Positions 1 through 12,400 of a stretch of 64,000 bases of DNA are shown piece by piece. This DNA comes from Nissolia schottii (lineage: Eukaryota; Streptophyta; Magnoliopsida; Fabales; Fabaceae). Numbering within the stretch: position 1 is the first letter of the stretch; the number at the start of each line of letters is the position of its first letter. Position numbers and translations under genes: made by a program. The notes under the pieces are model-generated. The model was not told the DNA's origin and made no database searches. It saw only the letters and a program-made list of their open reading frames with translations. Location: assembly GCA_003254905.1 (NCBI GenBank), contig QANU01009600.1, positions 65,472 to 129,471 on the forward strand, given 5' to 3'.

Positions 1-2329
1 TTTACCCAAAAAACTCATCGTATGCTCCAAAAATTTTGAAATTTAACACCCCTCACTCAATTTTTTGTGTATATTTCAAAAACGATTTTAGTTTTTCAAT
101 TTGAAAAATCTCAACTTACAGTTCAGACCTAAAACAGAATCAGTTCTCATAATTTCTCAAAATTTCTCTAACAAATTCTTGCATAAATTTCCCCCATTAA
201 TTTTTCTCGACCAAGACCAAATAAAAGCATTCAAACACAGTCTTCCACATGCAAATAACTCAAATTTTCAACAACAAAATTAGAGAAAAAGACTAGAAAA
301 CTTAGTCTTCCTCTTGGAGGCAAAACCCCGTCATCTGCGGGGCCAGGAAACCCACCTAAAACTCAATTTCAGCAACAATGATCCAATGATGCATGTCGGA
401 GTGATGGAAGATCCGTGAGAGAATTAAGAGAGAGCTGGTGATGATAAAGTTGATAGCGGCTTGGTGATGGTTGAATGATGATGAGTATGGTGATGTTGAG
501 TTCGATTTTGGGCTTGCATGTCATGGATAAGAGTTGAAAATGAAAATGTTAATGATCAAGGGAAAGCTTTTGGTCATGAGAATGATAAGGAGGATTGAAG
601 AATTCTATTTGAGCTGGTGATGGATGAAGATGAATGAATGACGAAGGAGGAGATGATGATTATATGTCTTGGACAATTTTTCAATTCCCTACGGCAAGGA
701 AAAATGAATGAAAGGAAGGTAATTATCCATGGTTGGTTTGGTGATGAATTCCTAGAGAATTCTTCTCTGATGGCTGAATTGGTTAAGAGAATAGATAATT
801 CTCTTGATGGAAGAATGCATAATTATATATATTGCATGGCTGTAGGGACATGTGGCCGTGGGCTATGTTCGTGGCCGTGGGATACGAGGCTGAATCTGCC
901 ACATGGATTTGGGGAGTTTTGGGTGTCACATGTGGCCATGAGGGCTGCAATTTCTTGACACGTGGTGGACATGTGAGGCATCATGCGTAGATTTTTCATA
1001 TGATTTGGGGTGTTCTAAGACACTAAAATGTGCACCCTTTAACTATTTAAGGGTAAATTAAATTAAATAAAGGTATAAATGAGTCAATTACTATAAAAGT
1101 TAGTCTTAATGATACCCTTAATATTTAATTAAATTTAGACGAGGAAAGGAAATAAATTTTTGGGGCTCGAGGGACTACGCGAGGAGTCTAAATTATTATC
1201 CGGGTGCTTCGCAACTATTTGAATATTTTTTGAACCCCAAATATATTTAATGTGTTATCTCTAAATTTTATTTTATCACTTAGTATAATGTATTTATTTA
1301 GTTATTTATTTATCCTTTATCATTATTATTTCCTAGTTATTTATTTTGTTCATGTTTCTATTATATGTTAACCCTCAAATACATATTCTTATACTTAATT
1401 TACCCAACATCTTATCATTCATTATCTATTATATTCTTATTTATTTGTTGTCGTTGTTATTATTATTATTACTATTATTATTATTATTATTACTATTATT
1501 ATTATTATTATTATTATTTTACTAATATTATCATTATTATTATCTTTATTATTATTTAAACTATTGTTATTACTTATTACTATTTGCTTATTTGTTTATT
1601 TTTGAAAAGGCATAATTTATCTAGGACAGCTCTAGATCGAACAAAGGCATTTAAGACACTTTGAATGACATATGAATCTACTCCAAGGCATTTCTTGGTA
1701 TTACAGGCACAAATATGAGATTACTGAGACCATCGGTTAGCCAAAAGGGCTCACCGGGTTTTATCGAGCAATTAGAGATTCAAGAAATGTTTTCTGCCTA
1801 TTTTAAATACCTAGTTGGCCTAAGCTTTTATCTATTTTGAGTATTCAGGGAGGGTATTATGTTTTTCTTTTAATTCTTTAGGTTTTTGAGGGGAGTGGGA
1901 TTTCTTCATCATGTGGTAAAGAAGACGGACACAAGTCACACGCGTGGGCTCGTTAAGCGATTCACCAAGGAATAGAAGAGTTGTCTTGAGGATTTTCTTC
2001 AAAAGAAAGGAAATGATAATAATAGTAAGAAGGAAAAGAGAGTAAGGGATGGATGGTGAATATGTCGATGGAGTTAAGGATGCATCGGTGAGGGAAATGC
2101 AAGATTTCTATCCGAGAGTTCGGCTTACAGTCGACAAAAGGGAGAGTTATTGATTAAGTTCGGTGGGACTTAGATAATTTGTTTCTCTTAGGGTCCTCAT
2201 ACCATTTCAACATAAAATGATGAATAAGAAATGAATGAGGTGGTGACAATACATGGCCGAAAGGCCAAATGCCTAGGGAGAACATTATGAGACAGTTCTC
2301 AGAATAACAGGGAAAAGTGGGGCATTACA
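1..2329 (-). repeat. LTR-like repeat, open at the window edge
   Basis: The right end reads GGGGCATTACA, which on the minus strand is TGTAATGCCCC. This resembles the TGTAACATCCC start of the LTR family found repeatedly further right, so I infer the start of a minus-strand LTR running off the left edge. No second end, primer site or coding domain is visible. A 106-codon reading frame at 638-958 has no recognisable domain. The segment includes a long TTA microsatellite. This is an inference from the terminal sequence only. Confidence 0.3.
1450..1556. repeat. (TTA)n microsatellite
   Basis: About 100 bp of TTA triplets with occasional CTA interruptions. It translates as poly-tyrosine in one frame, which is an artefact and not a protein. 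Confidence 0.9.
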
Positions 2330-2769
2330 TATATGACTTCAAAATAAATTTTAATCATATTGTGGAATTAGAAAAGTAAAACAATAAAATATTTTTTCTA
2401 AGTAGATAAAGGATAAAACAAATTTGTTATAGTTTTTGTAATTTATTACAACAATGAAAACCTTAGAAACATGAAAATGATCCCTTCCATTGTCCTATCG
2501 ACTCAATAGGTATACATAATATCCATCTTCATTACCCACTAACAAAAACTTTACCCCCTGCAATTAAAATCTATGTTTAGATTAAATATTAGATAACCTA
2601 TATTGTGTAGGTATAAGTATCATATTGATGCTCTGATAGTACAAATGCATGACCTTTTAAGTAGTAAATATGAGAGTTAAATATATTAATTGATGCAAAA
2701 AAATTTGATTAGATGATTATGTAAAATAATTTTATACCATTAATATAAAAAAATTAAATTCATATATTT

Positions 2770-2885
2770 TTGTGAGTAAATCGAAATTCATTTCATGAGG
2801 TCAACAATGAATGAATGGTTGAACCCCTAATCTCATGCAAACTACTCGAGCCCTCCACCACTAGACCATGTCTATTGGGTTGTAC
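2770..2885 (-). repeat. tRNA-derived SINE-like head
   Basis: On the minus strand the sequence has an A-box-like TGGTCTAGTGG and, about 45 bp on, a B-box-like GGTTCAACC. This is the polymerase III promoter layout of tRNA-derived SINEs. No poly(A) tail or target duplication was found, so it is probably a truncated copy. Confidence 0.4.
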
Positions 2886-2929
2886 AAATAATATTACTAT
2901 AAATAAAATAAAAAAGAAAAAAAGCCACT

Positions 2930-3010
2930 AGGAATGAATAGTGGTGAGGAGATTGAGTAGTATGCATAAGGTTAAGGGTTCGAACCTCATTGCATCGATA
3001 TAAACAAAAA
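2930..3010 (+). repeat. tRNA-derived SINE-like head
   Basis: AGTGGTGAGGAG followed by GGGTTCGAACCTC, a good B-box match, forms a second tRNA-like module. It lies head to head with the one at 2770-2885 and abuts the MITE that starts at 3011. Confidence 0.35.
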
Positions 3011-3202
3011 GGGTTAAGTGTTAACTTAGTCCCTGAAAAAAATTCTGATGCCCTAAGTGGTCCCTAAAAAAATAAAGTGTTAACTTAGTTTTTGAAATTT
3101 CAAAATGTTGTCCGCATTAGTTGGTACTTGATTTTTTTTTTCTTCCAATGACCACTTATGACACCGAGACATTTTTCAAGGACTAAATTAACACTTAACC
3201 CT
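3011..3202. mobile_element. MITE with about 30-bp terminal inverted repeats
   Basis: The left end GGGTTAAGTGTTAACTTAGT and the right end ACTAAATTAACACTTAACCC are inverted repeats of each other over roughly 30 bp. The element is 192 bp and has no coding capacity. The family was not identified and no clear target duplication was seen. Confidence 0.65.
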
Positions 3203-3683
3203 AATAAAAAGAGTAATGTAATTTGGCTACCTTACTTGTATAACCACCTAGAGCATTCTCAAAAAGACAGAAAAACCTCATTACCATTCTATTTCTCTTA
3301 CATTAATTTATGTAATTTTTTACTCTCAATCTCTTTTTACTTACTTTTTTCTCTTATCTGATAGTAAAATGAACTAACTTTTCTAACATACATGAATCCA
3401 CATTTTAACACACAAAAACAAACTTTTTGAAAATGTTTTAATTTTTTTTTCGTTTTTTAAGAAAATTGTTTTCTACGTTAAGAGTTTACTTTTAGGGATG
3501 TTTGGTTAAGGAATGGTTTCTTTATTTAAAAAAATATATTTTTTAGACATTTTAAAAAGGTCGTTTGATGTATGTTAAAAATACTGGTTGCTGTGAAATA
3601 AAAATGTTTGTTTCTATTTCTGTTAGAAGAGATAGAAAATAAGTGAAAGATAGAGACAGAAAAGCTCTATGAAGTACTTCAAT

Positions 3684-4171
3684 GGGGCGTTTGTTGCCCT
3701 GAGATTATCAAGTAATTTGGATTGCCTTTTAGAAATATAATCTTTTAAATTGTTTGTAATATTACATTGCTTTGTTTGATATGCATAAGTAATGTTATTG
3801 CGAATTTACATTACCTTATTTGACATAAAAAATTACAAGGTAATATACATTACTTATTATTACAATCATCATGTTTTTTTTTACTATTATTACTTTTATT
3901 ATTATTTTTTTATTTTTTTATTTTCATTATTATTATTATTATTATTTTGTTTTTATATTATTATTATTTAAGATTATCTAGAGGTGATAATTCAGATAGA
4001 TACCTCCTATGGAGATAATCCATATTACCACTTTGAAGATAATGTGGATTACTTGAGTAATTTAGATTATCAGCAATCCTATCGTATTAAACAAGTTAAT
4101 GTGGATTACCAATTAATTTAAAAGTTAGATTACCGGTAATCTGGATAGATTATCTCATACCAAACGCCTCC
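3684..4171. mobile_element. MITE with GGGGCGTTTG-type termini
   Basis: The left end GGGGCGTTTG continues into GAGATTATC. The right end is GATTATCTCATACCAAACGC followed by CTCC, its approximate inverted copy. Total length is about 490 bp and no protein is encoded. Repeated GATTACC/GGTAATC motifs fill the ends. A target duplication could not be assigned, so the superfamily is left open. Confidence 0.6.
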
Positions 4172-4174
4172 TAA

Positions 4175-4578
4175 GAGTATGTTTCGATTGGTGGTGAATA
4201 ATGTAGTAGAGGGAGAAGAATCAACATGGTGAAATGAAACCCAAGGGAAATGAAGTAATTATTCCACTCCATTGTTTGTATGTCAATGGAATTGAGAATG
4301 TAATGTTGATAATTATAATATATTATTCCTATACTACCCTTAAAACAAGTGAAAGAAAAGAAACCTATAAATAATAAGATGGGTAAATAGGTAAATGCTC
4401 ATATGGTTCCACTTTAAACCCCCAAATTGGAAGGAACAAAAGGTGATGTATTTTTTTTAAAATTTTTTTTATGAAATAACTACTCTTTTATTTAACCATC
4501 AATCTAAATAATGGAAGTCCACTAAATTTCGTTGAGTTCCATTTTACTCCATCATAAACCACCAATCCAAACAAACTC
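4175..4578. mobile_element. PIF/Harbinger (Tourist-like) MITE with TAA duplication
   Basis: The left end GAGTATGTTTCGATTGGTGG and the right end CCACCAATCCAAACAAACTC are inverted repeats. The element is flanked by the trinucleotide TAA at 4172-4174 and 4579-4581. A 3-bp TWA duplication is the hallmark of PIF/Harbinger elements. It has no coding capacity and is 404 bp long. Its left duplication touches the end of the preceding MITE. Confidence 0.7.
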
Positions 4579-4920
4579 TAAGAGAGAGAATAAAAATGAC
4601 ATTTGTCTTTTGCCTTTTCTCATTTTTTTATCTTTATAAAGGTTGATTGTCGTGCGTTAAAAATGTTGGTTGCTATATGTTAAAACTGGTGGTTTTTGTT
4701 TATGTTAGAAGAGAGAGAAAATAAGTAGAAAAGAGAGAGACAAAAAAAATTGTAGGAAGTACTTTAAAAAAGAGAATGATAATTATTTTCTTTTTTGTTT
4801 TTTCTCATCCTTTTTTATTTTTAAGAAGGTTCATTGTTGTGTGTGAAAAATATTAGTTACTAGTTTTGTTAAGAGAAAAAAAAATGCAAAAAAGTACTTG
4901 TAAGTGAGAGAATAACATTT

Positions 4921-5345
4921 TTTTTATTTTTTTAATTATTTTAATTCTTAATAGAACTCTCCTTTCATTTTGTATTTTATATACCTTTTTGTATGGTACT
5001 ATACGGATCAGGAGGCCCAATAACGTTTAAAAAAAGGGAAAAGAAAGTGAAAGCGAAAAGATTAGAGGTTAAACGCTGAAAGGACGAGGTTGAGTTGGCA
5101 GCGCAATCCAACAAATCCAAAACACAAAACAAGAGGATTAACAAACTTTGGCACCATTTGCTAACTGCCTTCGTTTTCTCCTTCCCGTAAAAGCGTTTCG
5201 TTTGGACGCCCGCAAGGGTTCTTCTACTACTACTAGTCTTCTTCTAATTTTACCCTAATTTCTCAATTTTATAAATTAATTAAATAGTATAGTATGGTGT
5301 TTACATTTTCCCCCATATTTTTCTGTGGACCGTTTCCTATTCCAA
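4921..5345. other. Upstream region of the DENN gene
   Basis: No coding frame or repeat structure is recognised. This presumably contains the distal promoter of the DENN gene. It is AT-rich, with a more mixed stretch at about 5030-5230. Confidence 0.4.
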
Positions 5346-5357
5346 TATATATAAATA
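5346..5357 (+). promoter_or_regulatory. Candidate TATA box of the DENN gene
   Basis: TATATATAAATA lies about 215 bp before a likely 5' splice donor (CTAG|GTGAGA at 5572/5573). It is followed by a CT-rich stretch (about 5489-5535) typical of plant 5' untranslated leaders. The transcription start is not known. Confidence 0.4.
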
Positions 5358-5397
5358 TTTTCCACCCGAAGAAAGAAACTGCCTTAGGAGCTGATGA

Positions 5398-5424
5398 ATT
5401 AATTAATTAATTAATTAATTAATC
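5398..5424. repeat. (ATTA)n microsatellite
   Basis: Seven or so tandem AATT/TTAA tetramers, in the inferred 5' untranslated leader or core promoter of the DENN gene. Confidence 0.85.
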
Positions 5425-6455
5425 TTAAATATTACATCTCTGTTTCCCCTTTTCTTAAAGCCTTACCCCTGTTTCATGGCCGCCTGAACTTCTCTCTCTT
5501 CCTCCTCTCTGTCTCTCTCTCCAAAACTCTCTGTCTTTCCTATTATTATTTCCTTTATTCCGCTATATCTAGGTGAGAATGCTCTTTTTTATTTCTCATT
5601 TTTTATTTCTTTTTTTTTCCCTTTCCTACGATGTTTCCATGTCCCAATTTCAGCTGTGCGTCTGTTCAATTACGTTCGAGGTTGCCGTTTTTTTTTTTTT
5701 AACATTTTCTAAATGAGAAACAACTATCAAAGTTTCATCTTATAGAACTTTCCCTGTGTTATTTTCCTTTTATTTTTTTCCTTGGTTCGTTCTGGGGTGC
5801 TTCAGTTCAATTAAATTATCTTTTTCTTCATGCGTTCATTCAATTTTTGCATCGAGTTTTCACCCTCTCCGGGTTTTTCAGCTTGTATAATAGACATAGT
5901 AGAACATGAAACAGAAGATAGTTACGTTTTGCTTTGGAGAAACTGAGTTTGAGTTTTGACATCCGATTAGTATATGATGTTGTGATGTTCTTATGGCTTA
6001 AAAAGAAGGTTAATTTTTTTATTCAAAATATGTGGAAGCTTTGGGATATTTGCAGCTTTGTAAGGCATGAGGAAGAAAGGGAAAATAAATGATGGGAGAA
6101 TGGTCCCACAGCATGTGCTAGGATCAATTTTTTATTCCCTTTTGTTATTCAGTGGGTGGCTTGTTGCCATTACCAATGAGAATAGTTTTCTAATGCTAAT
6201 GTCTCTTACTTTTGAAGAGTGATAGTAGCAGGTTTTGGTGAATTGTTGGTATACTTGTTTATAACCATCTTGATATGCTGTACTTTTTGTAGTTTTGTTT
6301 ACTTTATTTATATTGCCTTGCTTGTTGTTCAGGATGGGTTTGATATTTGTTTTAGCTTTAATTCTGGCGGATTTGAGACTCTCTTGAAGTTTACATTGCT
6401 TATGAGGGAATTTAACTTGTTTGAGTCATTCCTTATCGTGTTTAGGAATAAACAA

Positions 6456-9400
6456 ATGGCTCAAATGACAAAGGAGGAGGAGTCAGGTAGTCCTGGTTGG
6501 GGTGCTTCTTTTTTTATGCAGACGACAGAGGATGTGGCTAAAGCTGTTGCTGCTGCTATGAATTCTCCAAGGCCTTCAGTGGTATATTCGCCAAACGATG
6601 ACCATGGTGGTAGCCAACTTCAGAGGCTGCAGTATCAAGTTTCAAAAATGATAAAAGGATTTTCACATACTCCTGAAGTTAAATACACAAATTACAATCC
6701 CGAAATCCTGACAAGTCAGAAGCGTCAATGGGCTGAAAACTTTCAGTTGCAGAACATGGTAAAGTCTTCTGATTGAGTGCATGGGACTGGAATCACTTGT
6801 TCCTTCCACTTTTTTGAGTGTATATACTGTAAAGACACTTAAGCTGCTAGTTAATGTAGCATCGTTGGCTTTTGGTTTTGAATGCTCTCTTTTCTTTGCT
6901 CTTTCTTTTGTGGTTTCATTCTAGTATCACTTAGCTGAATTTTCAGCTGTTTCCCTGTTTGCCAACATGTCTCTTCTCATGTTTCTTCATGCTGCATGCC
7001 ATCATCAGCCTTTATGATTTATGCTGTTTCTTTTTTGACTCAGCGCACACACTCACAAACTATGTTGTTCGTGGATCGTTTTCATGCACTTATATACTCT
7101 CTTTTATTTGAGTTCATAGGACCATAGGTCTTGGAAGGAGCCGACTAGGCTGTTTGAAAGCATGGTGGTTGTTGGACTTCATCCTAATTGTGATATTCAG
7201 GCACTGCAAAGGCAATATGTTGTTAGAAAGTCTGAAGGCTCTGGTAAATTGAGAAGTGCACTAGGTTTTCAGAATCAATCTCGTGTAGAACCGAATCTTG
7301 AACCTCAGGTTTTGATCGTTGGTTAAAGATATTGAATTATTTTTGTTGTTGTTATTATTATTATGATTCCAATATTCTTACTGCCTCTTGACTTTCATTG
7401 ACCACTGTCTTTATATATCACTATCAATGAAAACTGAATGTTCAATTTTTTTCAGGTCTTATTTGTTTACCCTCCAGAAAAAAAGCTGCCTCTTAAAGAC
7501 AAGGATCTTCTTTCTTTCTGCTTCCCTGGAGGCGTGGAGGTTAGGTGTATGCATGATGAACTTTAAATTTTTTTCCTATCATTTTTATATATTACTACCA
7601 ATACAATCAAATAATCAATAGTATCAAGGTATTGTCATCATTAATGTTATTCAGATAAGGAAAGATCTAATGCAAATTATCTCTAGCATCAGGGAGTTAC
7701 TATGATTTATGACTCCCCAAAAAATAAAATTAGCAACAAGTCATAGCATTTTAAGAGATATTTGCTCAAATTGATCCCATGGACAAAGGAACATTTATGT
7801 CATAAACGTTTCCAAACTTCAGCTTCATGGGTCTGCCTGTCTGTCTTGGTATTTTCTTTTGTTTCCAGGGAGTTTGTATTCATAGCTATTGTGCTATTTT
7901 CATATGGCAGAAGCAAAAAGGTGGGTCGGGGATAGGATGGAGGTGTGAGGCCTGACTCCCATTAAAGCCAAAAAGATTAGGGAACATTACTTGCATAATG
8001 AAAAAACACGTTAACTTAGATTAGTTACCCACTCTTAAGTATACGAATTGCATCCTGATGAGTCAGAGTGATCAATATTTAAATTCTTGGCATCAATATT
8101 AATTCATGTTTGTACCTGTACAGGAAGCAGTCTTTAGGGTCATGCTCTTGTCTGTTTTGTCTTAGATTCATTTATTTTCAAGTGAATGACTTATGCAGAG
8201 ATTTTGCCAAGTTTTAAATTCTTTTGTATGCAATTTTAGGTTCATGCTGTTGAGAGAACCCCTTCAATGAGTGAGTTGAACGAAATTCTCTTTGGGCAGG
8301 TATTTATACATTATATGCTTCTATTAGAATGATGCAAATTTCTTTCCTGGATCATAATGGATTGATTTTTTCTTCCTTCTCCTTCCCCCTTTACATGTGA
8401 TCAATTAATATTGACAAACCCTCTGAGATGATGTATGTATCTTTTTTCAATCTGGTTACTCTCTATCTACAACTTCTTTGTGTGTAGACATAGTATAATA
8501 AAGTTGGAAACTTACTCTGAAACGGCATTTTATTTGTTCATGATGCTTATTTCTTGAAAATGGTTAGATTAAGTTGTTGTATTGCAGTTCCTTGAAATTA
8601 AAGACACTACAATTTTAGCTAGGTATTTCAGGTTTGTCAGCTCTTCATGCTTGGTTTCAGTAGATCTTGTTGTTTTTAATTCTTTTTAATTGTTTGTTTC
8701 ATTGCTAACAAACTTTGGTCTTTTGGTATTTCTTTTCCCTATTTATGCTATGTTGAAGTTTTGATATCAAAATTTCATTTACTTTCGAGTGTTGACAACC
8801 AATTTATTTGATGAATTTGGAGGGAAATCTAAGTTTTAAGTTTTTAAACACTGATACCCAGTGATGTGTTTGTGTATTGATTATTTGCAGGAACACCTTA
8901 AACAAAGGGATCTGTCATTTGTATTTAGGTTACAGGTAACTGAAGCTATATAGTTTTAATTCGTTTCTACTTCCTCACGTTTCTTCTTTTGGCTGTTGCT
9001 TGTCCAAATGATTTTGACGACTCTTACTTATGTGGACTTCTGATATTTTTCCCCTAACATCAACACATTCTAGGGATGGAGGTTGGATCACAGGAAACTC
9101 TTTCAAACTGTTTAAAACTATATAAGGGATAATGGGAATAAACTACACTCTTGACACGTCTTTCATTTTTTATTCTCTCCAATGCATATTTGTACTTGAT
9201 ATTCTTGGCTAATATTATTTGTACTGAAAGGAGTTCCTATCCTAGTTAACATATTTCTTCCTACCAAATAAACAATGCCTTAAGGAGTGGACCCATCGAG
9301 TGCATATTTGATTAATCAGTTCTGAAGTGTGAATATGAGCATTTTATAATATATAGCATGGTTTAGAGTTGTAACTTGTAAGTCTCATTTAATTTTTATT

Positions 9401-12400
9401 ATTTTATATTTTACTAATTCATTTATTCACAATGTTACCTTTTTTTTCCTTTTTCATTTTTTAACTTCATAGGGTGCTGATAATTCAACACTTTATGGGT
9501 GCTGTGTCTTAGTTGAAGAATTAGTGCAAAAGCCCTCTGGATTGGTCTCCCTGGTTTCTGATAAGCAGTCATCTTACTCTTCTTTGAGACGCCATATACT
9601 AACCACACAGAGATGTTACTGCATTCTCTCAAGGCTCCCATTTTTTGAATTGCATTTTGGTGTATTGAATAGGTAAGTTTTCTTATAATCTCCAAGTTCC
9701 CTCCCCTGATGAGGGGTGAGAAGTAGAAAGTATTTTTGATTTCATTGTCCACAATTTGTCTGTTCTGCCCACATGCACCAAAGTAGAAAAATGTCTAGTA
9801 GCTATATCTGGAGTTAGAGAGGGTATATGGGATTATTCAATGGTACTTTCCGAAACCTTATGCTAGTATTTTGTATTTTTTGTAAGATTGAATTGTGTCA
9901 ATGTGATTGATCACTCAAGTACAGGGCGGCCTAGTGCATGATGCTCTCATTTGGTGGGGTTTGGGAGGGTCGATGTATACAACCTTATTCTCCCATGTAA
10001 AGAGGTCGTTTTCAGGATTTTAATCCGTGACTTTGAGAATAATAAAAAAATTCAGTTTCAAAATGGAGACAGATAAAATGAATATTTGCATTTTGATAAT
10101 TTAATGCATTATAAAGCCACTTGGCGTTGAAAAAAGCATGTAATAAGCAATGTCTAAAAGACATGTAACATGTACTTGGGCTCCAACACACATCCCCACA
10201 TGGGTGGCTGAAGGGGAAAAACACGTTTGATGATGTCTAACATTAAGGCGATGAAAGTAATTGACAATGGTGCAAATGTCTGGAACTAAGATGTAGTTTG
10301 TTGTGTCATAAATTTGGTCTTATACAAGAATGAGTGATATTCAGTATTAAGCAAATAGGAACAAACGTTGAACTTGTCTCTTGTTTTTCCTCATCAGTCT
10401 TGTTAGATATAAAACCATTCATGTACGTACCTAACAACTTAAACTTTAGGGGAAAATGGCTCATGATGTAACATCAGATCCTCTATAACCAAAATAGTCT
10501 GGAGTTTAATCCTCCACCCATTCTTGTAAATAAAAAATTAAAACTCACCACAAGATAAGGTGGGCCAATGCATTGTTCACAATTCTTGCTAAATGGGCTC
10601 TTAGGGATGTGTTAGATATAAAACAATTTATGTACCTCCGGCGAATGGCTTATATTTTTAGGTTTTTTAATAGCTTACATGGTCTGTACTGTGTCTTATC
10701 TTGGTATTTGGCTGAAGTTATTTAATCGTGCATATTATGTACATGCATTGTATTCTTGTGTGTGATAGTTGGGATCGCTTGCCTTCTAGCATGTCTGATT
10801 TGCTATATATATATATATTTCTTTTTTTGCTCATCTTACTGTGCTTATTTCTCTGTAGCATCTTCACGCAAGAAAGGCTAGAGCGGTTGACAAAAAGTGT
10901 TGGAGATTTAAATTTAGAATTCGTTGAAGGTAGTTATGAGGAAGACAACTCTGAGGGAAATTCAGAGTGTGTATTGGTGAATGATAGACCATTAGAAGAC
11001 AGAGTTGATGGAAGTCCACAAGTTTCTCAATCAAGGTTAAGAAATGCCTCACTGGAAAATATTGAGGATGATAGTAACCATCATGAGCGACAAGTGGTTA
11101 ATGGGGAGCTGCACACATTTAGGGGGAGTCTCACCGAGGAAAGCATTGAGCCAATTGATCCTGAAACTGATAGAAAAACTGCCAAAGAAGAATCTGGCCG
11201 TACAAATTCTGAGGATAATGATCTGCATGGAGATGCTCTTGCGGCAAACAAACAATTTGAAGATAGGCGTTTACCAAATGCTATTTTGCCACTCCTGCGC
11301 CATTGCCAGTATGAAAGTTCGGAATCTTCCTGCAGGTACTTGAAATTTGATTGTCCAGTGCATTTAGTGTGTTGCAGGATAAAATAATGAAGCTTACTGC
11401 AGAGTAGTTAATAACGCGCTATAACAGCGCTGTAGCGGTATTTAGGATGGCAGCTGCGACAATGATGTCACATTGCGATTTCGAGAAGAACTGGTCGAGG
11501 TTGTTTGTGCACACCAGGATGAACTGTTGTGCATGCCAGTGCATGTAGTCAATCCCAGATGGTAGCGGAATGGCTGAACTCAAAAACACTATAGTGGGAT
11601 GATTGCTTTTCTGAAAAATATTGATAAATATTGTATAATTTATACAACATATATATAAATGGTAAAGAATAAAATATCACCCACAATTAAATACTTATTT
11701 ATCATTTGTGCATGGCATATGGAATGTGAGTTGATGTGGTTTGTTGTTGACATTGAATGGGTCATAAAAGCTAGCTATCCCTGCTGTGACCTTTTATTTG
11801 TTGTGACTTTTGATATTTTTTTTTTTGGGTTTGCTTTCTCTAACAGCCTATTTGGAATGAAAAAGTGTGATGAAATTGAATTCAACTGTGAATTGATTTG
11901 AGTTCTTATGTTTGGAATAGACCAGTAAATTGAAGAATTGAATTCAATTGCATTGTTTGGAATGTATATGAAAATGAAATGAATCCTTTATTTTGCAGAT
12001 GCACAAAACCTGTAGTTCAAAGCTGTTCCTTTTCCTATCAATTCATGCTTCCCTTCCACTACCTATCCTCCCCTATTTCTTATCTATTCTCAACCAAATT
12101 CTCTCCTCCTCACTATTCCTTGCCAGCTCAGTATTTGGTTTTGTCATTTCCCATTCCGTCCTCCCTACCCGTGTGTTGATCCTTCATTTCCCATCCCTTT
12201 CCTTGTAGCTTACATCTTAGTAATAGGTACCTACCACTGATCACTGTGTTATCTTCTTTTAAATTATTGTCCTTGTATTCTGATTGGTGCTTCTAAAAAA
12301 TTTGTTCTGCTTCATGCAGTTTTCAGGGTTCATTTTGTGAAGATAGACTTTAGGAGTGATTTGTTCATTTCTTCTAAATGATGCCTCTTAAAAATATGGT

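Larger units (their letters stand above)
3540..4920. repeat. Diverged direct repeats split by two MITEs
   Basis: A unit containing a GTTAAAAATRYTGGTTGCT-like stretch, then TGTTAGAAGAGA, then GAAGTACTT occurs at about 3565-3680, 4650-4760 and, more weakly, 4835-4900. The first two copies are separated by the two MITEs at 3684-4171 and 4175-4578. The arrangement suggests an old tandem repeat that received MITE insertions. Confidence 0.5.

Noticed and set aside
638-958. 106-codon open frame
   Set aside because: No recognisable domain, repeated GTGGCCGTGGG wording, and location inside LTR-like sequence.
1365-1559. Frame encoding poly-tyrosine
   Set aside because: Translation of the TTA microsatellite.
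2950-3000. Possible tRNA gene from the GGTTCGAACC box
   Set aside because: No complete cloverleaf; better explained as a SINE head.
6219-6455. In-frame N-terminal extension of the DENN protein with membrane-like segments
   Set aside because: It precedes a good 3' splice site (TTTAG|GAATAA at 6445) and is hydrophobic T-rich intron sequence. The family starts near SGSPGWGASFF, so the Met at 6456 is preferred.
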